Positions 15,246-24,172 of a stretch of DNA of 32,801 nt are shown here, in pieces. The position numbers and the translations under genes are program-made. The stretch covers positions 1 through 32,801 of the forward strand of contig CAMDJH010000039.1 in the NCBI GenBank assembly GCA_945900455.1, in the 5' to 3' direction. Each line of letters starts with the position of its first letter. Positions within the stretch are counted from its first letter, which is position 1. This DNA is from Akkermansia muciniphila. GTDB lineage: Bacteria; Verrucomicrobiota; Verrucomicrobiia; Limisphaerales; UBA9464. The notes below the pieces were generated by a model that was given only the letters and a program-made list of their open reading frames with translations, was not told the origin of the DNA and did no database searches.

Positions 15246-17654
15246 CTAAGGTTTCTTTTCGGCAGGCAAAATAGTTACCACGAGCGGCCTTGAGAAGACT
15301 GTCAGGGTTGCGTCGCGCGGTTTAGCCTTTTCTTCAGCGGCTTTCCGGCGGGCTTCGATCGCTTTTTTCCGCTCTTCAGCCGCGGGTTTGTCCGGGGCGG
15401 CCGCCGCGGTGACGGCGGCCTCAGCGATCTTTAGCTCTTCGGCGGCCTTGGTGACGGCGATATCGGCTTCGGGGAATACCTTAAGCTTACCCGTCACAAC
15501 TCCCTGCCACCAGAGCGTATGGGTTCCGGGCGGCAGGAGAGGTTCCGCCAGGGGCAATTCCAACACCACGTTGGTCGCCTTCTCCGGAATGTTGATTTCG
15601 GCCGCCTTGTCCAGTTCTGAAAGGCCACTGGGTTTCACTTTGAACGCAGCAGAAAACTCGCCGCGGCGGATGACATTCATGGGCACGGACAGCTTCGTCC
15701 CAGCGGCGACGCGAATCGGTTCCATCGAGACCGGTTCCAACGAAATGGGTGCAGTCGCGTTCGTTTGCACGGCAAATAGGAACTCCCTTGCCCCGCGCGA
15801 CGGAACGGATTCATTGTTAAAATCAGGCACCGGCCAGGTCGCGCCAGCGAGGACCACCGCATGGCGCAGTTGATTTGTTCCCAATGTCGCAGTTCCGACG
15901 ACGGAGATGACGCCCACTCCGTGAGCGTCCTCGGCGGCCGTGAGAAGTATCACGCCGGCATTTTGCCCGGCGGCGATTCGCCCGGGGCTGGCCGTCACGC
16001 CTGGAGGAAGATCGAGTGCCGATAGACTGATTGGCCCCGCGAATCCATCCCGGCGCAGGGCAAGAACTCGGACAGGCAATGTCTGCCCCGGCCGCAGCAT
16101 CGGAGAAATCACATGCACAATTCGGTCGTCATTGTTGGCCTTGGGCGGCGGCTGCGCGAGAGCGACAAGCCGGAACTCCGGAGTCTCGGGCCGAACGCTT
16201 AATCGATAGGAATGTCGCGGACTGTTCCGGCTCGAATTTAGAAGGTCACGGACTAAGAGTCGATAGGTACCGTCCTCCTTGAGTTCACACCGCCCGGCGG
16301 GATCCCGGGTCGCCGTGTTGAACTCACTGCCCCCGGCGTTGATCTCCTGATCATTGAACTCCTGCACATCCTTCCACTCGAGGGCACCGGCAGAGTTTGT
16401 CGACTGACGCTGCAGAACGGCAAAGGGATCGCACGGCAGCCCAAGTCGGTCTGCGGAAACCTCAAACCAGAGATTGGTGCCGGCGCGTGCCTCGAACTGG
16501 ACCCCGGAGATTTCGCCACGTTTAGGGAACAAGCTGGCGAACTCGACGGGTAGCGTGACGACGCGCACTCCGGGATGGGTACCGGAAGCGCCGGCAACGA
16601 GCGGCGCAACCACGACGGGCTGCGTTGAAAGAGAAAATCGAATTGGATTCGATGACTTATTCGCCGTGATCAATCGCCAAGTAATGGCTTCGCTCGCAAC
16701 GGCCACTCCTGCGGGGCGCCTAAGAAATTCCAAAGGCCAGACGGCGGCGAGGTTTTCTGACGGCACAACGATCTCGGCATCCATCTTTTCCAGCGCGTGT
16801 CCGTCCGCCGCTGATCTTCCGGAGGGCTGGCCGCCCGGAAGATTTCGGCCAAAAAGAGTCACGTGATTCGTATGACCCAGCCTCAACACGGAAGGGTGGG
16901 CGAAGTCCAAATGAGGACCGCGGGTGGCCAACAGCCGGTAGGGGAATTCCTCTCCACCCCGAAACGTGCGGTCATGAACCTCAATGAAGTACGCCCCACT
17001 CACCCGAGGGGTCACATCCAGAAACCCGCGGACCGATCGATCCAGTTCGCGTCGATTGGAATCATGGAAGACAAGCACAGGCTCCATGCGAGAATCTAAT
17101 TCAGAGGACACGATTCGGACGATCACTCGTTCATTGGCCGACAAGGAGAGGCGGTACCAATGGGTATTGCCCGCCGGTGCCCGATTGTAGAGTACGGTTT
17201 CGAGGGAAAGGTTCGCCGCGATGGCTGCGGAGAGGTTGGTTCCGGGGAGCCCGTTCCCCGGAATATCATCAATGGAAAAGGAACGCGGGTTGGAGACGCC
17301 AAACCGGCCGATGAAGCGGACATCCAATAGGGCGGCGGGCATGTCCTGAGGAACCGTGACTCGGAATTTCTGGGGACTGCCCGGGATGGCGGTCGCCGTG
17401 ACACGAGCATCGGAGAAACGAAGCATCGATGGCTCATCGAGGTCCGCCCCACTCACTGCGATTTCGGTGGTGGCACCCGACTGGGCCCCGGCGGGGAATA
17501 CCGACGCCAGTCGGGCGTTCGGCATTTGGGCCCGGGAGCTCCCGGCCGAAATGAGCACGATGCCGATTACACAGAAGACCGTTCGAAATAGCCGACCCGG
17601 AGGCGTGGATAGCCTCGCGATATTCGGTCTGGAAGCGCGTGAAATGCCCGGCAT
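15246..17654 (-). CDS. Large exported protein with PPC-like beta-sandwich domains
   Basis: The 802-residue product has an N-terminal hydrophobic segment (about 24-44, ending SRAQ) and probably a signal peptide. It is rich in beta strands. An early segment (SVFPAGAQSGATTEIAVSGADL, then a DIPGNGLPGTN turn) resembles an IPT/Ig-like domain. The stretch from about 145 to 250 (NTHWYRLSLSANERVIVRIV, MEPVLVFHDSNRRELDR, GAYFIEVHDRTFRGGEEFPY) resembles a bacterial pre-peptidase C-terminal (PPC) domain. A second PPC-like module surrounds YRLLVRDLLNSS. An Ala/Lys/Glu helix precedes the C-terminus. No enzyme motif is seen. It starts 4 nt after the stop of the DUF1549/DUF1553 gene, which indicates strong coupling. 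Genes of this type accompany PSCyt cassettes in related phyla (from memory). No SD. Confidence 0.78.
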   Translation of the reverse strand: MPGISRASRPNIARLSTPPGRLFRTVFCVIGIVLISAGSSRAQMPNARLASVFPAGAQSGATTEIAVSGADLDEPSMLRFSDARVTATAIPGSPQKFRVTVPQDMPAALLDVRFIGRFGVSNPRSFSIDDIPGNGLPGTNLSAAIAANLSLETVLYNRAPAGNTHWYRLSLSANERVIVRIVSSELDSRMEPVLVFHDSNRRELDRSVRGFLDVTPRVSGAYFIEVHDRTFRGGEEFPYRLLATRGPHLDFAHPSVLRLGHTNHVTLFGRNLPGGQPSGRSAADGHALEKMDAEIVVPSENLAAVWPLEFLRRPAGVAVASEAITWRLITANKSSNPIRFSLSTQPVVVAPLVAGASGTHPGVRVVTLPVEFASLFPKRGEISGVQFEARAGTNLWFEVSADRLGLPCDPFAVLQRQSTNSAGALEWKDVQEFNDQEINAGGSEFNTATRDPAGRCELKEDGTYRLLVRDLLNSSRNSPRHSYRLSVRPETPEFRLVALAQPPPKANNDDRIVHVISPMLRPGQTLPVRVLALRRDGFAGPISLSALDLPPGVTASPGRIAAGQNAGVILLTAAEDAHGVGVISVVGTATLGTNQLRHAVVLAGATWPVPDFNNESVPSRGAREFLFAVQTNATAPISLEPVSMEPIRVAAGTKLSVPMNVIRRGEFSAAFKVKPSGLSELDKAAEINIPEKATNVVLELPLAEPLLPPGTHTLWWQGVVTGKLKVFPEADIAVTKAAEELKIAEAAVTAAAAPDKPAAEERKKAIEARRKAAEEKAKPRDATLTVFSRPLVVTILPAEKKP

Positions 17655-17658
17655 TGGC

Positions 17659-20184
17659 TCAGTGGTTAAACAGAAATTCCTTGGTGTTCAAAAGAGCCCA
17701 GACCGCGTCTTCGTAGGCCAAGCGTCGTGCCCGGGTGCGCGCGGCGTCTTCCGCTGCCGCCGTCGTCTTTGTCGCTATGTAATCCCGCGCCGCCTTGAAC
17801 TCCTCCGGCAAAGGATCGCGCGCGTAGGCCAGTCGGTATAACTCGCGCAGACGGTCCTCGTCGGTCCCCTCCTTTTCTGCGGCCATTCGGGCCGCCCGGC
17901 CGGTGTCCGACGAAAGCCGCTCCTGGATGTCCTTGGAGTTCAGCAAATGAAGGCTTTGACTGAGCGACGCATCCATGCTGCGTTCGCATTCGCACGCGCT
18001 ACTGCTCTCGGGCCGTCCAAACACCGTCAGAAAATAATTGGCAGCGTTGAAACTGTTGTCGGGCAGGCACACCGCACGGGTCCCCGGCGGAAGTCCTTCA
18101 AATTTTGATTCCGTTTGGAGCAGCGTATGAACCCCATCGTAAAGCACCTCGGCGCTTAGGCGCCGCGGATAGTACCGGGAGAAATGATGCCGATCCCGTG
18201 CATTAAATTCATTGGGAATCGACGACAACTGATAAACCGACGATCGGGTGAGTGTTCGGACCAACTGCTTTAGATCGAAGCCACTCCGCGTGAAATCATC
18301 GGCGAGTGCCTCCAACAGGGCGGGGTTCGTCGGGGGATTTGTCTCGCGCATGTCATCCTCGGGATCGACCAAACCTCGGTTGAAGAAATGCTTCCAATAG
18401 CGATTCACGAGCGCCCGGGAGAACAGGCGGTTGTCCTTCCCGGTCAGCCACTCGACGAGAGTATCCCGAGGATCGTCATCGACTGAGAGGTCGGCGACCG
18501 GCTGACCGAGGCCGGCGGGTTTGACTGGCTTGCCGGTCTTCTTGTTCGTCGTCTGAGCCTGGCCTCGCTTGTGGACCACGAGTTCCTCGCCCGGTTGACC
18601 ACCGGGCTTATAGGCGACCTGCGAGAAAAAGGCACCGAAGCTCCAGTAGTCGAGCTGGCTCCATTTTTCATACGGATGATGGTGGCATTGAGCGCATTGC
18701 AGGCGCAGGCCGAGAAACAACTGAGCCGTATCTTCCAACTGGGTCTGCGGGGTGCGGACCTGCCGATACCACGCGACCGGCGGATTTTCGGTAAGGTCAC
18801 CCGTTGCGGCGAGAATTTCGCGCACGAATTGGTCATAGGGCTTGTTCCGGTACAAGCTGTCACGAACCCAGGCGTGAAACGCGTACGTGCCGTGGGATTG
18901 TTTGGCGTCCGATCGTTTATTGCGGAGGAGCGCGCTCCATTTATTGGCGAAGTAGTCCGCGTACTCGGGCGAAGCCAGCAGCCGGTCGATCACCGCATCG
19001 CGCGCAGCCGAGTTCGAGGATTTCGCCGCGGCGTAAAAGGCAGTCTGTTCCTCGGGCGTCGGCAAGCGGCCTCCAATGTCAATTGTCACCCGGCGAAGAA
19101 AGGTGGCGTCGTCGCAAACGTCGCTGGGTGGCATGCCCACCTTGCGCAGTTGTTGAAAGACCAATTCATCGACGTAGTTCTTTACGGGCGGAAGATGAGC
19201 GACGGGAGCGCCCAGCGGGACCGTTCCACGGAAGACCGCGACTTTGGCCTGATACCGGACCATCACCGCCACCTCGCCCGGCTGATTGAAAACCCGTACG
19301 CGACCCGTCTCACCGACCTTGGCCATGTCCTTGTCATTCGGCTCGTACAAGGCGCTCCGGGTGACATCCTCGGTGGATCCGTCCGAGTAGTGGGCGGTAA
19401 CCACGAGTTGCTGTTCGCCATCCAGCGCCAGGGTACGTTCCACCGGAAAAACTTCGATGCGCGCTACCGTTGGGGCGTTCGTGTTGCCCGAGGGCATTCC
19501 TTGGGAAATCCAGCGGACGAGCAACCGGTAGTCCTCGGAATCTTGATCCAGCCTACGCCCGCCTCCGTGGGGCAGTATCGCTGCCCCCTTCAGCAACAGC
19601 AGACTTCGCTCCGGAGCGGCCGGAAAAAGGCGACGCCCCCGGGCCTCATTCACCAGATGTTCATAATCCTCGGCCGGCTCGAACCCCAGCAGGGAGAGTC
19701 GAAATCCGTTCTGACCGGCGGACTTGCCATGGCAACCACCGCCGTTGCAACTATTCTTCGTAAAGATCGGGACGATCCGGTTGCCAAAATGAACCGCAGC
19801 CTCCTGTTTGGCGCCGGTGACGACAACGGGTAATCGGGATGTTATCCCGTCCAATGTCCGGGCAATCACCGTCGCCGCGCCGTCCGCAAGCGGTTCGACA
19901 CGGCCTGAGGCAGCCACCGCCACGATTCCGGCGGGTTCCACCGACCATTCCACTTGGCGGGTGAGATCCGTTTCTCCAGGACCGGTGACAATGAGCTGTT
20001 GACGGGCATCGGCCGACGTCAGAGTGAGGCGCGTGGCACCGGATCGGAATTGAATCGAAACGCCATCCGCGAAGACGGGCGATCCGGAGGCGCACAGGAG
20101 CCATCCCAAAAGACAGACCATCGACGCCTGCGTGCCGGCGAAACGGGGGATTTCGAGAGGGCGACGAGCTGGGAGGTAGCGCAT
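17659..20184 (-). CDS. Exported Big2 / cytochrome / DUF1549 / DUF1553 protein
   Basis: From the ATG at 20184 the product is 841 residues. A signal peptide ends near VFA (39). A first Big2 Ig-like domain follows (about 42-125), then a PSCyt1-like segment with CNGGGCHGKSAGQNGF (Cys146, Cys151, His152; a CxxxxCH spacing). A second Big2-like domain covers about 240-322 (IEVFPVERTLALDGEQQL). DUF1549 (PSCyt2) spans about 335-540 with CAQCH at 497-501, and DUF1553 (PSD1) about 570-830 (LFSRALVNRYWKHFFNRGLVD, YPRRLSAEVLYDGVH). These domains are hallmarks of Planctomycetota and Verrucomicrobiota; their reaction is unknown. An upstream in-frame start at 20385 would add 67 residues of Arg-rich sequence before the signal peptide, so I reject it. 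First gene of a three-gene unit. Confidence 0.9.
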   Translation of the reverse strand: MRYLPARRPLEIPRFAGTQASMVCLLGWLLCASGSPVFADGVSIQFRSGATRLTLTSADARQQLIVTGPGETDLTRQVEWSVEPAGIVAVAASGRVEPLADGAATVIARTLDGITSRLPVVVTGAKQEAAVHFGNRIVPIFTKNSCNGGGCHGKSAGQNGFRLSLLGFEPAEDYEHLVNEARGRRLFPAAPERSLLLLKGAAILPHGGGRRLDQDSEDYRLLVRWISQGMPSGNTNAPTVARIEVFPVERTLALDGEQQLVVTAHYSDGSTEDVTRSALYEPNDKDMAKVGETGRVRVFNQPGEVAVMVRYQAKVAVFRGTVPLGAPVAHLPPVKNYVDELVFQQLRKVGMPPSDVCDDATFLRRVTIDIGGRLPTPEEQTAFYAAAKSSNSAARDAVIDRLLASPEYADYFANKWSALLRNKRSDAKQSHGTYAFHAWVRDSLYRNKPYDQFVREILAATGDLTENPPVAWYRQVRTPQTQLEDTAQLFLGLRLQCAQCHHHPYEKWSQLDYWSFGAFFSQVAYKPGGQPGEELVVHKRGQAQTTNKKTGKPVKPAGLGQPVADLSVDDDPRDTLVEWLTGKDNRLFSRALVNRYWKHFFNRGLVDPEDDMRETNPPTNPALLEALADDFTRSGFDLKQLVRTLTRSSVYQLSSIPNEFNARDRHHFSRYYPRRLSAEVLYDGVHTLLQTESKFEGLPPGTRAVCLPDNSFNAANYFLTVFGRPESSSACECERSMDASLSQSLHLLNSKDIQERLSSDTGRAARMAAEKEGTDEDRLRELYRLAYARDPLPEEFKAARDYIATKTTAAAEDAARTRARRLAYEDAVWALLNTKEFLFNH

Positions 20185-20464
20185 AAAAAGGAATCTGAGG
20201 GGGTCAATGGAGAGCGCCTCCGGGGAGAAGCCCTCCCGGCGACGTTGTCCGCGAGCCCGGCGGCGGTGAGCCACGGAAAAATTCAGGCGGCTACTAACCC
20301 GGCAAAATGTAGTCAGAATGAACATGGCAATCGGCAATGGAGGTTTCGAGATGAGTATGATGGCGGAACGCAATAGCGAATTCAAGCCCGCAAGGGTGGA
20401 AATCCAAAGGGCTCATTTTTCCGCCCTGGGGCGGATCGGAGACCTTCCCGTGGATCGTGGCCTT

Positions 20465-22054
20465 CTATCGCCTTTGAATGCGGAGACTCTCGGCATCGAA
20501 TGCGACATTTCCGGCTTCGGCGCGGAGTTCGAGGACAAACTCAACCTCGCGCGTTCCCTCCAGTTCAAAATCAAAGGATATCTCCTTCCAATCGGTGGTG
20601 CCAGAGAGCTGATTCCATCGGGTTTCACGGGAAATTCGGAGGCCCGCTCCGGTTCCGACCCCGTCTCCGATCGCCCGCACATCGCGAGTCCGCGCCCGTC
20701 CCTGAAAACGGTAGGGTCCCTGCGGCAAATCCAGCAACGTCCGCCACGAGGCAATCGTAACACCGTCTCCGGCTTGGATGCGCAATTCGCGACGCCCCCC
20801 CTCCCCCGTGCATTCTTCAAGTCTCGCCGAAGGCGACTCGGAGCGCGGCTTCCAGTTGCCCAGGGTGATTTTTTGATCCGCCGTGGGCCGCAGCACCGGC
20901 GGGGGCGTCGTGTTTCGACGATGGACTGTATCAAGCCGCACGAGAATCCGCTCCTCGAGATCCCTTGCCGCGCGCAATAGGAATTCCCGGTCGCTCCTCC
21001 GAGACCCCGCCATCGCGGCCTGCAGGCGGTTTTCGGCCGCCCACAGGACATTGGTCATCACCGCAGCCGTGAACACGGAGTCCGTTAGGTGAGAAACCTG
21101 CCGATAGAGCTCTTCCCGCATCGCGTCGCTGGCAAACACCGCTTGCGCGGCCAGTCCTTGAAAGGGCGGCCGTAGCGACCCCTGCGGCTGCTCGAACATT
21201 TGGTCCATCCCGTGCGGCAAAAAATAGAACCGATCGGAAATCGCATCATGGTAAAGACGATAATTGTTCCGGTTCCGAACATACCCGTCCCAGTCGTCGG
21301 TCAGAATTTGCAGGGCGGTATACGTCACGAAAGAATCCAACTGAAGCCGCTTTCCCACCCTTTCGAGGCGGACCACCCGATCCTTCTCCCGCAATGCGGC
21401 AACCAACCCGTGAAGATCGGCGCGGTCCTCCGGACCGTCCCCGGAGTCTCGTTCCAGCTCCTGATCAATATCCTGCAGAAAGCCACCGTCATAGAGATTC
21501 CCCGAGGCATCTTTAAAGTGACGCAATAGAAAGGCCTTATCAAAGGCCTCCTTGAGAACGTAGGGACCGAGGAACGCTCCATTCAAGGAGACCAGGGCAT
21601 GCCCGGCCCGCGGGGTCGGGATTTCGGCCCGACGGTATAGGTCCGCACAAAGGATCTCGGTGAGCCGGCTGCTGTCCTGCACTGAATTATTGAGATGCAG
21701 TTTCTTAAATCCAAAACACAAGGATCCCTTCGGCAGTCGCGAGAAGTTCAGCGTGAAGCCGGGGTTCGCATGGATTGGACGGAAACTTCCCGCCGATCCC
21801 TTCAAGTGAATGCGCACCGGTTCGAAGCGATTCGTCCCGACCCGCACGGTTCCCGTCACCCAGGTGCGCGGCTCACGCGCCAGACTGTCGATCGCCGCCT
21901 CCGTCAACTGGACCTCCCACCGCTGAACCGGACCCTCGAACAAATCAGTGAGGACGGATCCCGATACCTCCGCGACGGGGGCATTCTTGGGGGTCTCCAC
22001 AGCAAAGCTCGTCGCACACCACCCGATCCAGGCGCACAGTTGGAACATTCGCAT
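20465..22054 (-). CDS. CotH kinase family exported protein
   Basis: From the ATG at 22054 the product is 529 residues with a signal peptide (MRMFQLCAWIGWCATSFA). The CotH-kinase domain shows RIHLKGSAGSFRP, FKKLHLNNSVQDSSRLTE, YVLKEAFDKAFLLRHF, a DDWDGYVRNRNNYRLYHD block and FLPHGMDQMFEQ, matching the Lys and Asp positions of atypical kinases that phosphorylate spore-coat CotB in Bacillus. In bacteria like this it more likely modifies an exported or surface protein. The C-terminal 150 residues form a beta-rich module (GDGVTIASWRTLLDLPQGPY, REVEFVLELRAEAG) that resembles a carbohydrate-binding domain. The frame is open upstream to 22213 but lacks features before 22054. It lies 280 bp upstream of the DUF1549/DUF1553 gene on the same strand. 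Confidence 0.82.
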   Translation of the reverse strand: MRMFQLCAWIGWCATSFAVETPKNAPVAEVSGSVLTDLFEGPVQRWEVQLTEAAIDSLAREPRTWVTGTVRVGTNRFEPVRIHLKGSAGSFRPIHANPGFTLNFSRLPKGSLCFGFKKLHLNNSVQDSSRLTEILCADLYRRAEIPTPRAGHALVSLNGAFLGPYVLKEAFDKAFLLRHFKDASGNLYDGGFLQDIDQELERDSGDGPEDRADLHGLVAALREKDRVVRLERVGKRLQLDSFVTYTALQILTDDWDGYVRNRNNYRLYHDAISDRFYFLPHGMDQMFEQPQGSLRPPFQGLAAQAVFASDAMREELYRQVSHLTDSVFTAAVMTNVLWAAENRLQAAMAGSRRSDREFLLRAARDLEERILVRLDTVHRRNTTPPPVLRPTADQKITLGNWKPRSESPSARLEECTGEGGRRELRIQAGDGVTIASWRTLLDLPQGPYRFQGRARTRDVRAIGDGVGTGAGLRISRETRWNQLSGTTDWKEISFDFELEGTREVEFVLELRAEAGNVAFDAESLRIQRR

Positions 22055-22290
22055 TCCATTCAGCCGGGACCCACCCTTGACCGGAATGCGCGGTAGCGGC
22101 ACTTGCGCGGAAGGTTGGGTCGGCCGGCAGGAGGGATTTCCCGCCGCCGAGACTCCGCCAGGTTCCAAGCGGGGACAGAACTTCGCGAACTCAGTTTCGT
22201 TTCGTATGCTCAAAGGCAGGCAACCCGGGTAGACGTTTCCAGGACGTTACCGGAATCGGTGTCCCCTGTCCAAACGAACGGCGGCAGGGA

Positions 22291-23058
22291 TCAAGCGTGC
22301 ATCACCTGTCCACCATCGATGTTGATCGTCTGGCCGGTGATGTTTCGCGCGTGCGCTGAGGCTAGGAAAACCGCCATCGCGGCCAGTTCAGCCGGTTCCT
22401 GCCATCGGCCCAATGGGGCGACCTTCCGGATTTTCTCCTCCGCCCAGGCGGAGTATTCCTGCTGTTGGGCCGGAGGACGACTCCCTTGGCTGGCCCGCCA
22501 CACCGATTCGTTCAAGTCGGTCTTTACCATTCCAGGCGAGAGTGCATTCACCCGAACACCGTGCGGCGCCAGGTCCTTGGCCGCACACTGCATGAAATTG
22601 ATGAGGCCGGCCTTAGCCGCACTGTAGGGCGGATCCGTCTGCGAACCCATCTGGCCGGCAACGGATACGAGAAAAAGCAGTGATCCCTCACCGCAGGCGA
22701 TCAGTTTAGGCGCGAAGGCGTGGGCGACATTGACGGCGCCGATCAGATTCACCTCCAGCACGCGCGCCCAATCCTCGGGCTCCAGGTTCCAAAACGGAAA
22801 CCCGTACTTTCCCGAACCGACGCCGACCGAATAAATCACGTGAGCCACTTCGGTTTGGGCATCGGCAACCGAGCGCACCTGAGCATAAGAGGTCACATCG
22901 CACGCGGTCATCGAGCCACCGCCGGACAGCGGCGGTGCGCCCGTGTCGCGGTCAAAACCCTCGACCTTGCAGTGCTCGGCGACAAACCGCTCTGCGATCG
23001 CGCGACCGATCCCGCGGGCCGCGCCGAAAACCACGACCCGCTGATTTGTCAGATGCAT
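22291..23058 (-). CDS. Short-chain dehydrogenase/reductase (SDR)
   Basis: This cytoplasmic oxidoreductase is about 255 residues. The Rossmann motif is FGAARGIG (TGxxxGIG with the first Thr replaced), followed by an acidic residue after strand 2 (EGFDRD), which favours NAD over NADP. Catalytic residues are in place: Ser132 (VSVAG), Tyr145 and Lys149 (YSAAK), and the NLIGAVN structural Asn. NALSPGMVKTDL and ITGQTINIDGG complete the classical pattern. I prefer the ATG at 23058; a GTG at 23064 adds two residues. It starts about 37 bp after the end of the D-2-hydroxyacid dehydrogenase gene and is probably in the same operon. The substrate is unknown; FabG-, EntA- or sugar-dehydrogenase-like annotation would all be guesses. 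Confidence 0.88.
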   Translation of the reverse strand: MHLTNQRVVVFGAARGIGRAIAERFVAEHCKVEGFDRDTGAPPLSGGGSMTACDVTSYAQVRSVADAQTEVAHVIYSVGVGSGKYGFPFWNLEPEDWARVLEVNLIGAVNVAHAFAPKLIACGEGSLLFLVSVAGQMGSQTDPPYSAAKAGLINFMQCAAKDLAPHGVRVNALSPGMVKTDLNESVWRASQGSRPPAQQQEYSAWAEEKIRKVAPLGRWQEPAELAAMAVFLASAHARNITGQTINIDGGQVMHA

Positions 23059-23095
23059 TTGCACCGACCCATCTCACAACGCCCGGCGCTGGGAA

Positions 23096-24172
23096 TCAAG
23101 GATGCCGTCCGCCAGCCACCTCCCGCGCGTACACCTCCCATGACCGGGCGGGCTTTCGCGGCGGGACGACATGGCGGACGTCGGGATTGATCAGCGACAT
23201 CGGCCACATGCCGCTCGCAATGCGCACCGCCTCCTCGCCGAGTTGCGTCTGGGCCCGCTCCCAGGCGACCTCGGAGTAGCTGGCGTAGTGATTGGTCAGG
23301 GACACGTTGTCCATCTTGAGCAGCGGGTTGCTGGGATCGACCGGCTCTTTTTCAAAGACGTCGAGCCCCGCGCCCGCGAGGCGTTTCTCCTGCAGAGCTG
23401 CAATCAAGGCTGCTTCGTCAACCACACCGCCGCGCGCGCAGTTGATCAAGTAGGCGCTGGATTTCATTACGGCAAATTGCGCGTGACTGATCAGGTGGCG
23501 CGTCTCGGCGTTCAGGTAAACATGGACGCTGATGTAGTCGGAAACACGACACAACTCTTCAAGCGAGTCCATCCCAGCGACGCCGCATTCGAGCATGTCC
23601 CAGGACGCGACGTACGGATCGTAGGCGATGACGTTCAGTCCGAACGCCTTCGCTTTACGCGCCACGGCGCGCCCGATGTCGCCCAGACCAACGACACCGA
23701 AGATTTGACCCTGGATGTGGTCCATCGGGCTCAAGTGCTCGCGGGTCCACACGCCGCTTCGGATCAGTCGGTCGTGGAGAACGAACTTCCGTGAGCAAAC
23801 GAGAAAGTGCATCATCGTGTGATTGGACACTTCTTCAGTGCCAAACGAGGCGGTGTTCGCCAGGAGGACGCCGTTGGTTGTCGCCGCGTCCAGATCCAGT
23901 TGATCGAAGCCGTGGCCGAAGGCGACCAGGCCCTTACAGCGGCCGTGCAGGCCCATGTGCCCAAAGGCAGCCGGGTCGAAGCTGGGTCCCTGGAGCATTG
24001 CGACATCCACCTCGCGCAGCGCTTGGGTCAGTTCTGCAGTGTTGCGGCCCTCGTATCGGACGACGGTTCCCCCAACTCGCCGCACGGCTCGGCTCTGCTG
24101 CTCGAGCGAAACAATATCGAAAGTCCCACTGCTGGCAGGACCGATGTAAAGAATTCGGATGGGCTGTGTCAT
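23096..24172 (-). CDS. D-isomer-specific 2-hydroxyacid dehydrogenase
   Basis: This 358-residue NAD-dependent enzyme would interconvert a D-2-hydroxyacid and its 2-keto acid in the cytoplasm. The nucleotide-binding motif is GVVGLGDIGRAVARKAKAFG (GLGDIG at 162-167) with acidic Asp185 after strand 2. The catalytic set is present: Arg247 (NCARGGVVDE), Glu276 (DVFEKEPVDP) and His295 (SLTNHYASYSE, where most members have TPH). The N-terminal substrate domain is intact (AFGHGFDQLDLDAA). Length is a little above the usual 310-340. It resembles CtBP/phosphoglycerate dehydrogenase-like members of unknown substrate. It is first of a two-gene unit with the SDR. Divergent from the CocE hydrolase across a 465-bp gap. 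Confidence 0.9.
   Translation of the reverse strand: MTQPIRILYIGPASSGTFDIVSLEQQSRAVRRVGGTVVRYEGRNTAELTQALREVDVAMLQGPSFDPAAFGHMGLHGRCKGLVAFGHGFDQLDLDAATTNGVLLANTASFGTEEVSNHTMMHFLVCSRKFVLHDRLIRSGVWTREHLSPMDHIQGQIFGVVGLGDIGRAVARKAKAFGLNVIAYDPYVASWDMLECGVAGMDSLEELCRVSDYISVHVYLNAETRHLISHAQFAVMKSSAYLINCARGGVVDEAALIAALQEKRLAGAGLDVFEKEPVDPSNPLLKMDNVSLTNHYASYSEVAWERAQTQLGEEAVRIASGMWPMSLINPDVRHVVPPRKPARSWEVYAREVAGGRHP

Noticed and set aside
18571-19833. 420-codon open frame opposite the DUF1549/DUF1553 gene
   Set aside because: It is antisense to a well-supported gene and has no domain signature, start context or neighbour support.
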